Assembly (NCBI GenBank): GCA_009746045.1
Contig: RPFO01000111.1
Coordinates: 75,001 to 139,000 of the forward strand
From: Mesostigma viride
Lineage: Eukaryota; Streptophyta; Mesostigmatophyceae; Mesostigmatales; Mesostigmataceae
Length of the DNA stretch: 64,000 nt
Direction: 5' to 3'
Numbering within the stretch: position 1 is the first letter of the stretch; the number at the start of each line of letters is the position of its first letter. This document shows positions 52,801 through 62,150 of the stretch, piece by piece. A program made the translations under genes and the position numbers. Below the pieces are notes generated by a model. The model saw only the letters and a list, made by a program, of their open reading frames with translations. It was not told where the DNA came from and searched no databases.

Positions 52801-55800
52801 GTGTTCTGTATGCGCTACGTAGCAAGGGAACGAGGAGTATTCTGTCTGCGCTACGTAGCAAGGGAACGAGGAGTATTCTGTCTGCGCTACGTAGCAAGGG
52901 AACGAGGAGTATTCTGTATGCGCTACGTAGCAAGGGAACGAGGAGTATTCTGTCTGCGCTACGTAGCAAGGGAACGAGGAGTATTCTGTATGCGCTACGT
53001 AGCAAGGGAACGAGGAGTATTCTGTATGCGCTACGTAGCAAGGGAACGAGGAGTATTCTGTCTGCGCTACGTAGCAAGGGAACGAGGAGTATTCTGTATG
53101 CGCTACGTAGCAAGGGAACGAGGAGTGTTCTGTATGCACTACGTAGCAAGGGAACGAGGAGTATTCTGTATGCGCTGCGTAGCAAGGGAACGAGGAGTAT
53201 TCTGTATGCGCTACGTAGCAAGGGAACGAGGAGTATTCTGTATGCGCTACGTAGCAAGGGAACGAGGAGTATTCTGTATGCGCTACGTAGCAAGGGAACG
53301 AGGAGTGTTCTGTATGCGCTACGTAGCAAGGGAACGAGGAGTATTCTGTATGCACTACGTAGCAAGGGAACGAGGAGTATTCTATATGCGCTACGTAGCA
53401 AGGGAACGAGGAGTATTGTATATGCGCTACGTAGCAAGGGAACGAGGAGTATTCTGTATGCGCTACGTAGCAAGGGAACGAGGAGTATTCTGTATGCGCT
53501 ACGTAGCAAGGGAACGAGGAGTATTCTATATGCGCTGCGTAGCAAGGGAACGAGGAGTATTCTGTATGCGCTACGTAGCAAGGGAACGAGGAGTATTCTG
53601 TATGCGCTACGTAGCAAGGGAACGAGGAGTATTCTGTATGCGCTACGTAGCAAGGGAACGAGGAGTATTCTGTATGCGCTACGTAGCAAGGGAACGAGGA
53701 GTGTTCTGTATGCGCTACGTAGCAAGGGAACGAGGAGTGTTCTGTATGCGCTACGTAGCAAGGGAACGAGGAGTATTCTGTATGCGCTACGTAGCAAGGG
53801 AACGAGGAGTATTCTGTATGCGCTACGTAGCAAGGGAACGAGGAGTATTCTGTATGCGCTACGTAGCAAGGGAACGAGGAGTATTCTGTATGCGCTACGT
53901 AGCAAGGGAACGAGGAGTGTTCTGTATGCGCTACGTAGCAAGGGAACGAGGAGTATTCTGTATGCGCTACGTAGCAAGGGAACGAGGAGTGTTCTGTATG
54001 CGCTACGTAGCAAGGGAACGAGGAGTGTTCTGTATGCGCTACGTAGCAAGGGAACGAGGAGTGTTCTGTATGCGCTACGTAGCAAGGGAACGAGGAGTAT
54101 TCTGTATGCACTACGTAGCAAGGGAACGAGGAGTATTCTGTATGCGCTACGTAGCAAGGGAACGAGGAGTATTCTGTATGCGCTACGTAGCAAGGGAACG
54201 AGGAGTATTCTGTATGCGCTACGTAGCAAGGGAACGAGGAGTATTCTGTATGCACTACGTAGCAAGGGAACGAGGAGTATTCTGTATGCGCTACGTAGCA
54301 AGGGAACGAGGAGTATTCTGTATGCGCTACGTAGCAAGGGAACGAGGAGTGTTCTGTATGCGCTACGTAGCAAGGGAACGAGGAGTGTTCTGTATGCGCT
54401 ACGTAGCAAGGGAACGAGGAGTGTTCTGTATGCGCTACGTAGCAAGGGAACGAGGAGTGTTCTGTATGCGCTACGTAGCAAGGGAACGAGGAGTATTCTG
54501 TATGCGCTACGTAGCAAGGGAACGAGGAGTATTCTGTATGCGCTACGTAGCAAGGGAACGAGGAGTGTTCTGTATGCGCTACGTAGCAAGGGAACGAGGA
54601 GTGTTCTGTATGCGCTACGTAGCAAGGGAACGAGGAGTATTCTGTATGCGCTACGTAGCAAGGGAACGAGGAGTGTTCTGTATGCGCTACGTAGCAAGGG
54701 AACGAGGAGTGTTCTGTATGCGCTACGTAGCAAGGGAACGAGGAGTGTTCTGTATGCGCTACGTAGCAAGGGAACGAGGAGTATTCTGTATGCGCTACGT
54801 AGCAAGGGAACGAGGAGTGTTCTGTCTGCGCTACGTAGCAAGGGAACGAGGAGTATTCTGTATGCGCTACGTAGCAAGGGAACGAGGAGTATTCTGTATG
54901 CGCTACGTAGCAAGGGAACGAGGAGTATTCTGTATGCGCTACGTAGCAAGGGAACGAGGAGTATTCTGTATGCGCTACGTAGCAAGGGAACGAGGAGTAT
55001 TCTGTATGCGCTGCGTAGCAAGGGAACGAGGAGTGTTCTGTATGCGCTACGTAGCAAGGGAACGAGGAGTGTTCTGTATGCGCTACGTAGCAAGGGAACG
55101 AGGAGTGTTCTGTATGCGCTACGTAGCAAGGGAACGAGGAGTGTTCTGTATGCGCTGCGTAGCAAGGGAACGAGGAGTGTTCTGTATGCGCTACGTAGCA
55201 AGGGAACGAGGAGTGTTCTGTATGCGCTACGTAGCAAGGGAACGAGGAGTATTCTGTATGCGCTACGTAGCAAGGGAACGAGGAGTATTCTGTATGCGCT
55301 ACGTAGCAAGGGAACGAGGAGTGTTCTGTATGCGCTACGTAGCAAGGGAACGAGGAGTATTCTGTATGCGCTACGTAGCAAGGGAACGAGGAGTGTTCTG
55401 TATGCGCTACGTAGCAAGGGAACGAGGAGTGTTCTGTATGCGCTACGTAGCAAGGGAACGAGGAGTGTTCTGTATGCGCTACGTAGCAAGGGAACGAGGA
55501 GTATTCTGTATGCGCTACGTAGCAAGGGAACGAGGAGTATTCTGTATGCGCTACGTAGCAAGGGAACGAGGAGTATTCTGTATGCGCTACGTAGCAAGGG
55601 AACGAGGAGTATTCTGTATGCGCTACGTAGCAAGGGAACGAGGAGTGTTCTGTATGCGCTGCGTAGCAAGGGAACGAGGAGTGTTCTGTATGCGCTGCGT
55701 AGCAAGGGAACGAGGAGTATTCTGTATGCGCTGCGTAGCAAGGGAACGAGGAGTATTCTGTATGCGCTACGTAGCAAGGGAACGAGGAGTATTCTGTATG

Positions 55801-58559
55801 CGCTACGTAGCAAGGGAACGAGGAGTATTCTGTATGCGCTACGTAGCAAGGGAACGAGGAGTGTTCTGTATGCGCTACGTAGCAAGGGAACGAGGAGTGT
55901 TCTGTATGCGCTACGTAGCAAGGGAACGAGGAGTGTTCTGTATGCGCTACGTAGCAAGGGAACGAGGAGTATTCTGTATGCGCTACGTAGCAAGGGAACG
56001 AGGAGTATTCTGTATGCGCTGCGTAGCAAGGGAACGAGGAGTGTTCGCTGGAAGGTGCCTGGCAGCCCAGGCGCGTGCATGTGAATGGAAATGCCCGACC
56101 AGGCCATCAAACTTAATTTTGCCGATTCTCTAGTAGAGTAGGTCAGCCATTTGGAACCAGCGCACATGTCTGCCGTGTAGCTGACCTCTCGTGGTAATGC
56201 ATGGGGAGCAAGTGCTGACCTGGCCTCTCGGCCTCTTGCCTATGTGTCTGTGTGCCACTCACCGTAAATCACCTGCTTGCTGGCACCGGTATGACGCAAA
56301 ACGCCGCCTCAACACCCCCAGATCCACTACGACTGCCGCGTGACCCCCGTGGGCACCCTGCTGTCCCACCTGGCAGCCGTGGAGGCCACCCTGCCGCCGG
56401 TGGACGACATGGAGGTTCCCCAGCGCATCGTGCGGCTCCCCATCAGCTGGAACGACCCCGCGGTCCAGCTCTGCATCTCCAAGTACATGCAGAGTGTGCG
56501 CGACGACGCGCCCTGGTGCCCCTCCAACATCGAGTTCATCCGGCGCATCAACGGGCTGGACTCCATCGAGCGCGTGCGTGAGATCTTCTTCGCCGCGCGG
56601 TGGCTGGTCATGGGGCTGGGCGATGTCTACCTGGGCGCCCCCCTTGCGGTCGCATTGGACCCGCGCCACCGGCTGGTGACCACCAAGTACAACCCAGTCC
56701 GCACGTGGACCCCTGACAACGTGGTGGGCATCGGCGGCTGCTACCTGTGCATCTATGGGATGGAGGGGCCTGGGGGGTACCAGCTGGTGGGGCGCACGGT
56801 GCCGGTGTGGAGCCGGTACCGTTCGACCGGCGACTTTGCGCCAGGCAAGCCGTGGCTGCTGCGCTTCTTCGACGTGCTCGAGTTCTACGAGGTAAGGCCG
56901 ATAGAGGATGGAGGTCTACGAGGTACAGACGGTAGAGGATGGAGTTCTACGAGGTGAGGCCGATAGAGGATGGGCGAGATACGGCCGATAGAGGACGGAG
57001 TTCTACGATATACAGCCGGTATAGGATGGAGTTCTACGAGGTACAGCCGGTAGAGGATGGAGTTCCGCGAGGTACGGCAGGCAGAAGATAGCCTGGTGAA
57101 ATACGCGCTACAGTGCCTGCGCTGTACTTATTGCGTGCGCTATAGGGCTCGAGTATTGCAAGGTTTGCTGAGAATCGCTTAGTACAAAATGCGCTACGGC
57201 ATTCGCACTATACCTGTTGTGTTCACTATTATACTCGACTCCTACAAGGTATGTGTCGAGGGCGAGTAGTGTCCACGCTAGTTGGGGATAGACCTGTTGG
57301 GTGCGCTGTGTTGGGTGCGCTTTGGTCCCTGGGCTCCGGTACACGCACTATCATGTTTGTGTGTGTGGAGGGTGGGGGGGCTGGTGTGTGTGTGGGGGGG
57401 GGGGGGGGGGGATGCAAAGGCAGGGGGCCTTCATAAGAAAAGCACGTAGGGCCCCCTTAGCAACCTAACGGTCTTAACTTTGATACGCGTGTGTGTCTGT
57501 TCGAGCTCAAAGAGGGGGGAGTCCTCGCGAATAAAAGAGAGGGCGATAGCTGCATGAACTGGAGGGGGCGGCTGGCAGCGACAAAATTACTATTGGGACA
57601 AGAACGGCACTAATGGGACAAGAATGGGTGGCTCGCAGGCGCATGATTCTCTGAAAACAGCTTTGCACCCTCCCTCCCTCCCTCCCTCCCTCCCTCCCTC
57701 CCTCCCTCCCTCCCTCCCTCCCTCCCTCCCTCCCTCCCTCCCTCCCTCCTCCCTCCCTCCCTCCTCCCTCCCTCCTCCCTCCCTCCCTCCCTCCCTCCTC
57801 CCTCCCTCCCTCCCTCCCTCCCTCCCTCCTCCCTCCCTCCCTCCCTCCCTCCTCCCTCCCTCCCTCCCTCCCTCGGGCGCATAACATGGCCTCACCGCGT
57901 TTTATTCACCCATCACTCATCCACCCCCTGCCACCATCACGCCTTTCCCCCCTTGCCCCCATTGCCCCCCTTACCCCCCTTGCCCCCCTTGCCCCCCTTT
58001 CCCCCCTTTCCCCCCTTTCCCCCCTTGCCCCCCTTTGCCCCCCTTTCCCCGCCTCCATCAGGTGACCCACGAGGAGCTGATGACGTTTCGCAGCGGAGTC
58101 GCCAATGGCACCATCAAGCTGGACGTGAAGGAGACGACATTCAAGCTCAAGGACTACCACGCGTTCCTGGCGAGCATCAAGGAGGAGTCAGCCGCGTTCC
58201 GCTCCAAGCGCGAGATAGCCTTCAACGAGGAGCGCGAGCGGTGGGTGGCCAGCGGCGAGTTTGCCGCGGTGGAGGAGATGGCGGATGCGGCGGCAGGTGG
58301 CAAGGCACCCAGCACGGAGGTGGACGTCCCTGAGGGTGGCGCGCTGGTGGCCTCGCCCATGGTGGCCAATGTGTGGAAGGTGGACGTGACGGTGGGCCAG
58401 GTGGTGGAGGAGGGCAGCTCGCTGGTAGTGCTGGAGGCGATGAAGATGGAGACAAGCATCCCTGCGACCATGTCGGGCGTGGTGGTCAAGGTGCTCTGTG
58501 CGGCGGGCAGCATGGTGCAGCAAGGCACACCACTCGTAGTGCTGGGCCCAGCCCAGTGA
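40832..58559 (+). CDS. DUR1: Urea (or guanidine) carboxylase, 11 exons, complete
   Basis: Joined exons 40832-40855, 41019-41333, 41536-41751, 43072-43195, 44178-44395, 45343-45984, 46613-47151, 49496-49817, 50168-50482, 56322-56891 and 58062-58559 give 1260 residues with consistent phases and GT-AG borders. Biotin carboxylase domain: [13 protein letters not shown] (9-21), glycine-rich ATP loop GGGGIG (165-170), [11 protein letters not shown], and E293/N295/R297 in FLEVNTRLQ. Carboxyltransferase (KipI/KipA-like) domain about 475-1080, with [20 protein letters not shown] and [13 protein letters not shown]. Biotin carrier: EAMKMET, biotinyl Lys 1223. It carboxylates urea to allophanate using ATP and bicarbonate. 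At the position where urea-specific enzymes have Asn and guanidine enzymes Asp (xFTGD motif), this protein has Cys 733, so the substrate cannot be read off. Over 13 kb of introns are filled with tandem repeats. Confidence 0.95.
41019..41333 (+). CDS. DUR1: Urea carboxylase exon 2
   Basis: [11 protein letters not shown] to IGPTPHQ; acceptor ATGTGCAG, donor GTACGC, both phase 0. Confidence 0.95.
41536..41751 (+). CDS. DUR1: Urea carboxylase exon 3
   Basis: [14 protein letters not shown] to ELTEGFE, ATP-grasp glycine loop; donor GTATGC. Confidence 0.95.
41790..42125. repeat. ACGCC / ACGCA pentamer array
   Basis: Blocks of CACGCCATGC, then ACGCA units, then ACGCC units, then ACGCA again and ACGCC. 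The blockwise variants suggest separate expansions. Confidence 0.95.
42158..42490. repeat. 35-bp minisatellite
   Basis: About nine copies of a unit containing AGACGCATGCCCAGGC and GGGGCCACCACCGCAA, with few substitutions. Confidence 0.95.
43072..43195 (+). CDS. DUR1: Urea carboxylase exon 4
   Basis: [10 protein letters not shown] to EVVCL plus the first base of a Gly codon; donor G|GTGAGG, phase 1. Confidence 0.93.
43296..43521. repeat. GGGTGT hexamer array in intron 4
   Basis: About 37 uniform units, a T variant of the GGGCGT arrays at 29338-30392. Confidence 0.97.
44178..44395 (+). CDS. DUR1: Urea carboxylase exon 5
   Basis: [13 protein letters not shown] to FLEVNTRLQ; donor CTGCAG|GTGGGTGG. 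Confidence 0.95.
44396..45342 (+). other. Urea carboxylase intron 5
   Basis: Opens with a short GGAATGGGGTGGG tandem (44396-44457), has a GA/poly-G run (44640-44682) and a 34-bp duplication near 45058-45125. No gene inside. Confidence 0.85.
45343..45984 (+). CDS. DUR1: Urea carboxylase exon 6
   Basis: [24 protein letters not shown], end of the biotin carboxylase domain and start of the carboxyltransferase domain ([21 protein letters not shown]). Confidence 0.95.
46613..47151 (+). CDS. DUR1: Urea carboxylase exon 7
   Basis: [17 protein letters not shown] to EWKTHYN plus AG of a Ser codon; donor CAACAG|GTAGGT. Reading past this donor meets an in-frame TAG at 47153-47155. Confidence 0.95.
47142..48922. 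repeat. 25-bp tandem array seeded by the exon 7 splice donor
   Basis: About 70 units of a 25-bp repeat, CACTACAGCAGGTGGGTGG plus TTGGAG, starting with the real exon-intron junction CACTACAACAG|GTAGGTGG. Units vary at GT/GC of the donor-like site and at GTT/GGT. One 11-bp insertion lies near 48186. Because 25 is not a multiple of 3 and the unit has no stop, all three plus frames stay open. Confidence 0.97.
49496..49817 (+). CDS. DUR1: Urea carboxylase exon 8
   Basis: [45 protein letters not shown], to EAALASLQ; donor CTGCAG|GTGGGTGG. Contains the substrate-related position Cys 733. Confidence 0.95.
49818..49890. repeat. Donor-derived repeat at the start of intron 8
   Basis: GGCTGCAGGTGGGTGG occurs at the true exon 8 end and twice more, 32 and 52 bp downstream. 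Confidence 0.9.
50168..50482 (+). CDS. DUR1: Urea carboxylase exon 9
   Basis: [14 protein letters not shown] to TPGIRSVM; donor ATG|GTGTGT. Confidence 0.95.
50483..56321 (+). other. Urea carboxylase intron 9 (5.8 kb)
   Basis: Almost wholly a 36-bp satellite; short unique flanks at each end (50483-50897 and 56047-56321). Confidence 0.93.
50898..56046. repeat. 36-bp satellite, about 143 units
   Basis: The unit contains GCGCTACGTAGCAAGGGAAC and GAGGAGTATTCTGTAT. I saw no length change in any unit, only point variants at a few sites (TATTC/TGTTC, TGTATG/TGTCTG, CTACG/CTGCG, GCGCT/GCACT, GTAGC/GCAGC). Each unit carries the 10-bp palindrome GCTACGTAGC. Four frames lack stops, producing open frames of 1172-1831 codons on both strands that are not genes. 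Confidence 0.98.
56322..56891 (+). CDS. DUR1: Urea carboxylase exon 10
   Basis: [14 protein letters not shown] to FFDVLEFYE, end of the carboxyltransferase domain ([20 protein letters not shown]); donor GAG|GTAAGG. Confidence 0.95.
56880..57096. repeat. 31-bp tandem repeat seeded by the exon 10 splice donor
   Basis: About seven units spanning TTCTACGAG|GTAAGGCCGA and GAGGATGGAG. The donor-like hexamers in successive units are GTAAGG, GTACAG, GTGAGG, ATACGG, ATACAG, GTACAG and GTACGG. Confidence 0.95.
57660..57875. repeat. CCCT / CCCTCCT simple repeat in intron 10
   Basis: About 215 bp of CCCT with occasional CCT interruptions, followed to 58050 by a looser TGCCCCCCTT run that forms the tract before the acceptor. 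Confidence 0.95.
58062..58559 (+). CDS. DUR1: Urea carboxylase exon 11 (biotin carrier domain)
   Basis: [12 protein letters not shown], linker, then [22 protein letters not shown] (biotinyl Lys) and TGA. An AATAAA word at 58695-58700 is a possible polyadenylation signal. Confidence 0.96.
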   Translation: MTHEELMTFRSGVANGTIKLDVKETTFKLKDYHAFLASIKEESAAFRSKREIAFNEERERWVASGEFAAVEEMADAAAGGKAPSTEVDVPEGGALVASPMVANVWKVDVTVGQVVEEGSSLVVLEAMKMETSIPATMSGVVVKVLCAAGSMVQQGTPLVVLGPAQ

Positions 58560-60066
58560 GGGCGGCGAAGCGGTTCGCGTCAAGTGGGAAAGTAATATAT
58601 ATGAACAAGCTCACTTCCCACGAATGCTCACGCGAGTATACTGTACTATTCCTGGACGTGTGTATACAAGGCGATGTAGGGTGTCCGATCCAACAATAAA
58701 GCACTTTCGTGCGAAAATGTACTACTATAACAAGATTATTAGGCCAGACATCGTGCATGCACAGGCCAGCAGCTGTGGGATAGATATCGGCACCTGCTCC
58801 CAGATGCATGTGGGGACTGGGCAGTCACTTATACAACTAAATTTAAATGTTTGATGGAACATTTTTAGTGTTGCCATATGAACTAGCCACGCTCTATGGC
58901 ATGTTAACATTTCAGTCTGGCTGGCGGGAGGAGCTCGGTGTTATGCTGGCTGCTAGGTTGGGCAGGTTTGCACCAACTGCTAAACATGTTAGGCTGAGTG
59001 CCAATGCTGAATAAACTAGCTAGGCAGTTATGGCTGCCCCAAGTAAAGTGTTTTTCCTGTGAAAAGGCTCGATAACCATTGCATGCAGCTGTTGAGAAAA
59101 CTATTCCTGCATATACTCCAAACAAATACGTGTACTGGGATTGCTTTGACGAACAGTAAACTCCCCGACTTGGCATGAGTGCAAATTTGTGCGTTAAATA
59201 AGTCAATTTGAATACTACGTACCAGAGGACAAACCTTTCTGTTTTGCACTGATGTGGGACGTGCATGCAATTTTGCACCAGATGTCTCATCAACTGATTA
59301 TTATGCATGCAAAGTCGATCCTTTGGACATGACATTGGAACGCCATATGCGCGTCCAGGAATAGTTGTGCAGCAATGAATAGCGAGACAATGTACTATTC
59401 CTGGACGCATGTATACATGTACCTGTGATGAGTTAATTAATTTACATGTGGACTACGTCACGTGGGACTCACCTGTGATGTGAATATACAACAGTTGTCT
59501 CACGTAAAATCATATACTACTACATCAACGAGCTAGACAACCAGCGCAGGCCATCATATACATACACATGCAGTCGGGGTAAACTTGGCTCTTTTTGTCG
59601 AATTGTCAACTTGTCGGAGGGCGGGGGCCGAGATTAATTAAGAGGTACCTTCAAATTAAATGAGAGGCTCCCTCTATCGAGATATAGTTTTGGAGGCGAG
59701 TTTCTATTGGCGTAAATTTGTAATATAACTAATATTGTACGACAACATGTCAAGGGTGACGGAAAGTACTGAAGTAGCAGAAGTGTCGCGGAGACGTTTC
59801 TAGATCGATTGCGCATTCGACGGTTAAAAGGCAGAAAAGCGGTTGACTGGTAGTACTGTACGACGGTGTTGTCCAGACGAACTTTCGATCCGGTCAGCGA
59901 TGCGGACTTTGCATCTCATGTTGTACATGGAAAAGAGCCCTTGTGTCGCGCTGTGCTGTGGCTAACTTATTCTCCGCCGTCGGATTGCATGTCGTCGATG
60001 AGAGTTGATGCTCGTCGATGCTCGTCGATGCTCGAGTCCATGAACCCAACGCAAGCCGGCCATGCA
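58560..60066. other. 3' UTR of urea carboxylase and intergenic, no further gene seen
   Basis: The word TACTATTCCTGGACG occurs at 58643-58657 (probable 3' UTR) and at 59394-59408. Its reverse complement lies at 59350-59364, so the latter two could pair. Confidence 0.6.
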
Positions 60067-62150
60067 TTGAATTGAATTGAATTGGAACTGACATAACTCC
60101 GTTGGGAGTATATGTACATAGCACATATCCCTGAGAATGGGTATATGGCTTTTAATACACTCTGGGCTACTTCGGCCTGCAAGGGTAGGGTGTAAACTAC
60201 ACCTGCTCTGGGTGCACAAAAGTGCACCTGCACACCACTATGTATTCAGGCACCTACCTAAAGGCGCGCCGACAGCTAGAGGGGGGAAGACCATCATGGC
60301 TATACCAAGGCTAGCTAGGGCATCGCTTCTCAGCAGAGAGTAGCTCCCTGCATGGGCACAGCATGTAATGAAAATAAAGCTAGGCATCATCTGGTGGGTG
60401 GCACATCATAGGCACACATGTACATGACTCAAATAATGCTAAGGCATCAGCTGGTACAGGGCCTGTAGTAGGCGTACATGCACAAGGCCACGGCTAGGCC
60501 TGACTATTCTACACTACTACTGCTGTATTCCCCTAAGCTGGGGCGTCTGGAGGTGCGCCGGGGCCGCTGGGGTCGTTTGCCAGGGCTTGTGGCCGACGTA
60601 GATGGTCGCCCCCTTCCTGTACACCGGCTTCCCCGCCGCGGCCTGCCAGAGCTGGAGGTAGGTCTGCCATTGCTCCCGTCGCCGTTGTTGCTGCGCCAGG
60701 GTCAAGTCGTCGTCTAAGGTGAAGGGAGTCTTCTCGAGCCGCTTGCGGCGTCTGAGAAACGAAATCGTGTCGGCGGGGTTCTCAAAGATGAGAAGAAGCG
60801 GGGGCGCCCCTGCCTTACCCCGCGAGCGGGGAAGGCGGTGGGCGGCCAGCTTCATCTCACGAAGGAGACCCATGCGACCAAGGATTCTGCTCTCAAACGC
60901 CTGTGCAAGCTTCTCGGAATTCTCACCTTCCACCATATATGTCGAAGTTCTTGACGATGGCGTTTAGGCTGCGCTTGGCGAGCTCGGCCTCCTCGCGGAG
61001 GTCGAGCGTAAGTAAGTATTTGCGTGTCATGCGCATAGGCATGCCACGGAGTACTAAGCTAATCTCATTACAAAAAAAAATTACACAAAAGTTTAAACAA
61101 ATATCGTCTGCATCATTCCCCAACCATTAAGCACTAGAGGGGGATGTAATCCTCATCCGAGCTGTCCTCTACTGAGGTCGAGCGTCTGCCGCTGGAGCTG
61201 TGCTGCGACGCGGAGATGGTGGAGGTGGTGTGTTGCTTGAGCATGTCCGCCCAGGTCTGCATGGGTGGGAGGAGCAGATCACCAGCCAGGCCAGCGGGGG
61301 ATGGCTTGGCAGCAATGTCCTTGAACACCGCGCCTGGGCGGTGATGCCTGCGGTGTTTTGCAGGCACTCGATGGCGATGGCGGAGTCCTGGAGGCGCTTG
61401 TCGATGTCACGAAGCTGGGCGGTGATGGAGGCGGTGGAGGCGGTGAAGGCGGTGGAGGCGGTGGGGGGGGGGAGGGGCGAGGAGGATGCGGTTTTGGTGG
61501 GGATGGTGCGGAGCTCAGCAGCCAGCGTGCGTCCCACATGCAGCTGCCACTGACATAGTGCAGCGATGAGAGTCACGTGCTGCACAGAGATGGCTTAATT
61601 CAAGATTGAAGGTGGAGGAGGAATCAAGGTGGATTCGGTCAAGGGGGAGGGGACCCAGAGGTCGTCGACAGAGCGCCGCTTAAGGATGGAAAAGAGGGCG
61701 GCGAGCTGAAGGCGCCGGCGGGAACGTGCAGCCAGGCAGGTGGTCGATCAGGTTCGCGGCCATCAACTCCGTTGCGGCAATACCGGCCGTCAAGGCCGTT
61801 GCGGAGGCGATGATGGGCGCTGCATGAGCTATAGGCGCTGGCACAGGTCAAGGAGGGAGGCGTAAGACCCATAAAACACGAGCTCCAGTATCTGGATGGA
61901 TGGCATGTCGAAATAGCCGGGTCTGTCGACGTCAAGGGTGGAAAATAACCTGTCGACGTCAAAGTCGCGCTCAGACCAGCTAGGTGCGCCTGGGCTACTG
62001 CGCTTGGGCTCAGGCGATGCAAAGGCAAGCCCGGAAGGGGCCTGGGCGACCACCAGTGCACGACTAGTGTCACCGCTGCCTTCCGGATCGACCTGAGGGC
62101 GAAGCTGCAGCCGGATTTTCCGGAGCTGCAGACGTATTTTCAGGGCTTAG
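60067..62150 (-). mobile_element. ORF1-only LINE derivative (family D), longer copy
   Basis: Read leftwards: N-terminal ORF1 remnants (62053-61829, 61585-61134), C-terminal ORF1 (60936-60517), then a 3' UTR with a hairpin at 60091-60115 (ACATAACTCC-GTTG-GGAGTATATGT as written on the plus strand) and an AATTG tail at 60067-60083. There is no endonuclease or RT. The C-terminal ORF1 part resembles those at 2286-2862 and 10786-11105. Confidence 0.75.
60517..61585 (-). pseudogene. ORF1 of the family D element
   Basis: 61585-61134 frames encode Pro/Ala/Thr-rich sequence with ITAQLRDIDKRLQDSAIAIE (coiled coil) and end DSSDEDYIPL. 60936-60517 encodes EKLAQAFESRIL, APPLLLIFENPADTISFLRRRK, FTLDDDLTLAQQQRRREQWQ and VYRKGATIYVGHKPW. 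The parts are separated by ~200 bp with a stop and an AT-rich stretch, so either an intron or decay. Confidence 0.6.

Noticed and set aside
50898-56046. CRISPR array (36-bp repeats)
   Set aside because: Units are directly adjacent with no spacers, and the surroundings are eukaryotic intron.
50638-56167. Giant open frames of 1172-1831 codons on both strands
   Set aside because: Produced by a 36-bp (12-codon) satellite with no stop in four frames; they lie inside intron 9 and have no other domain.
57507-57895. GGREGG-type minus-strand frames
   Set aside because: Complement of the CCCT repeat in intron 10.
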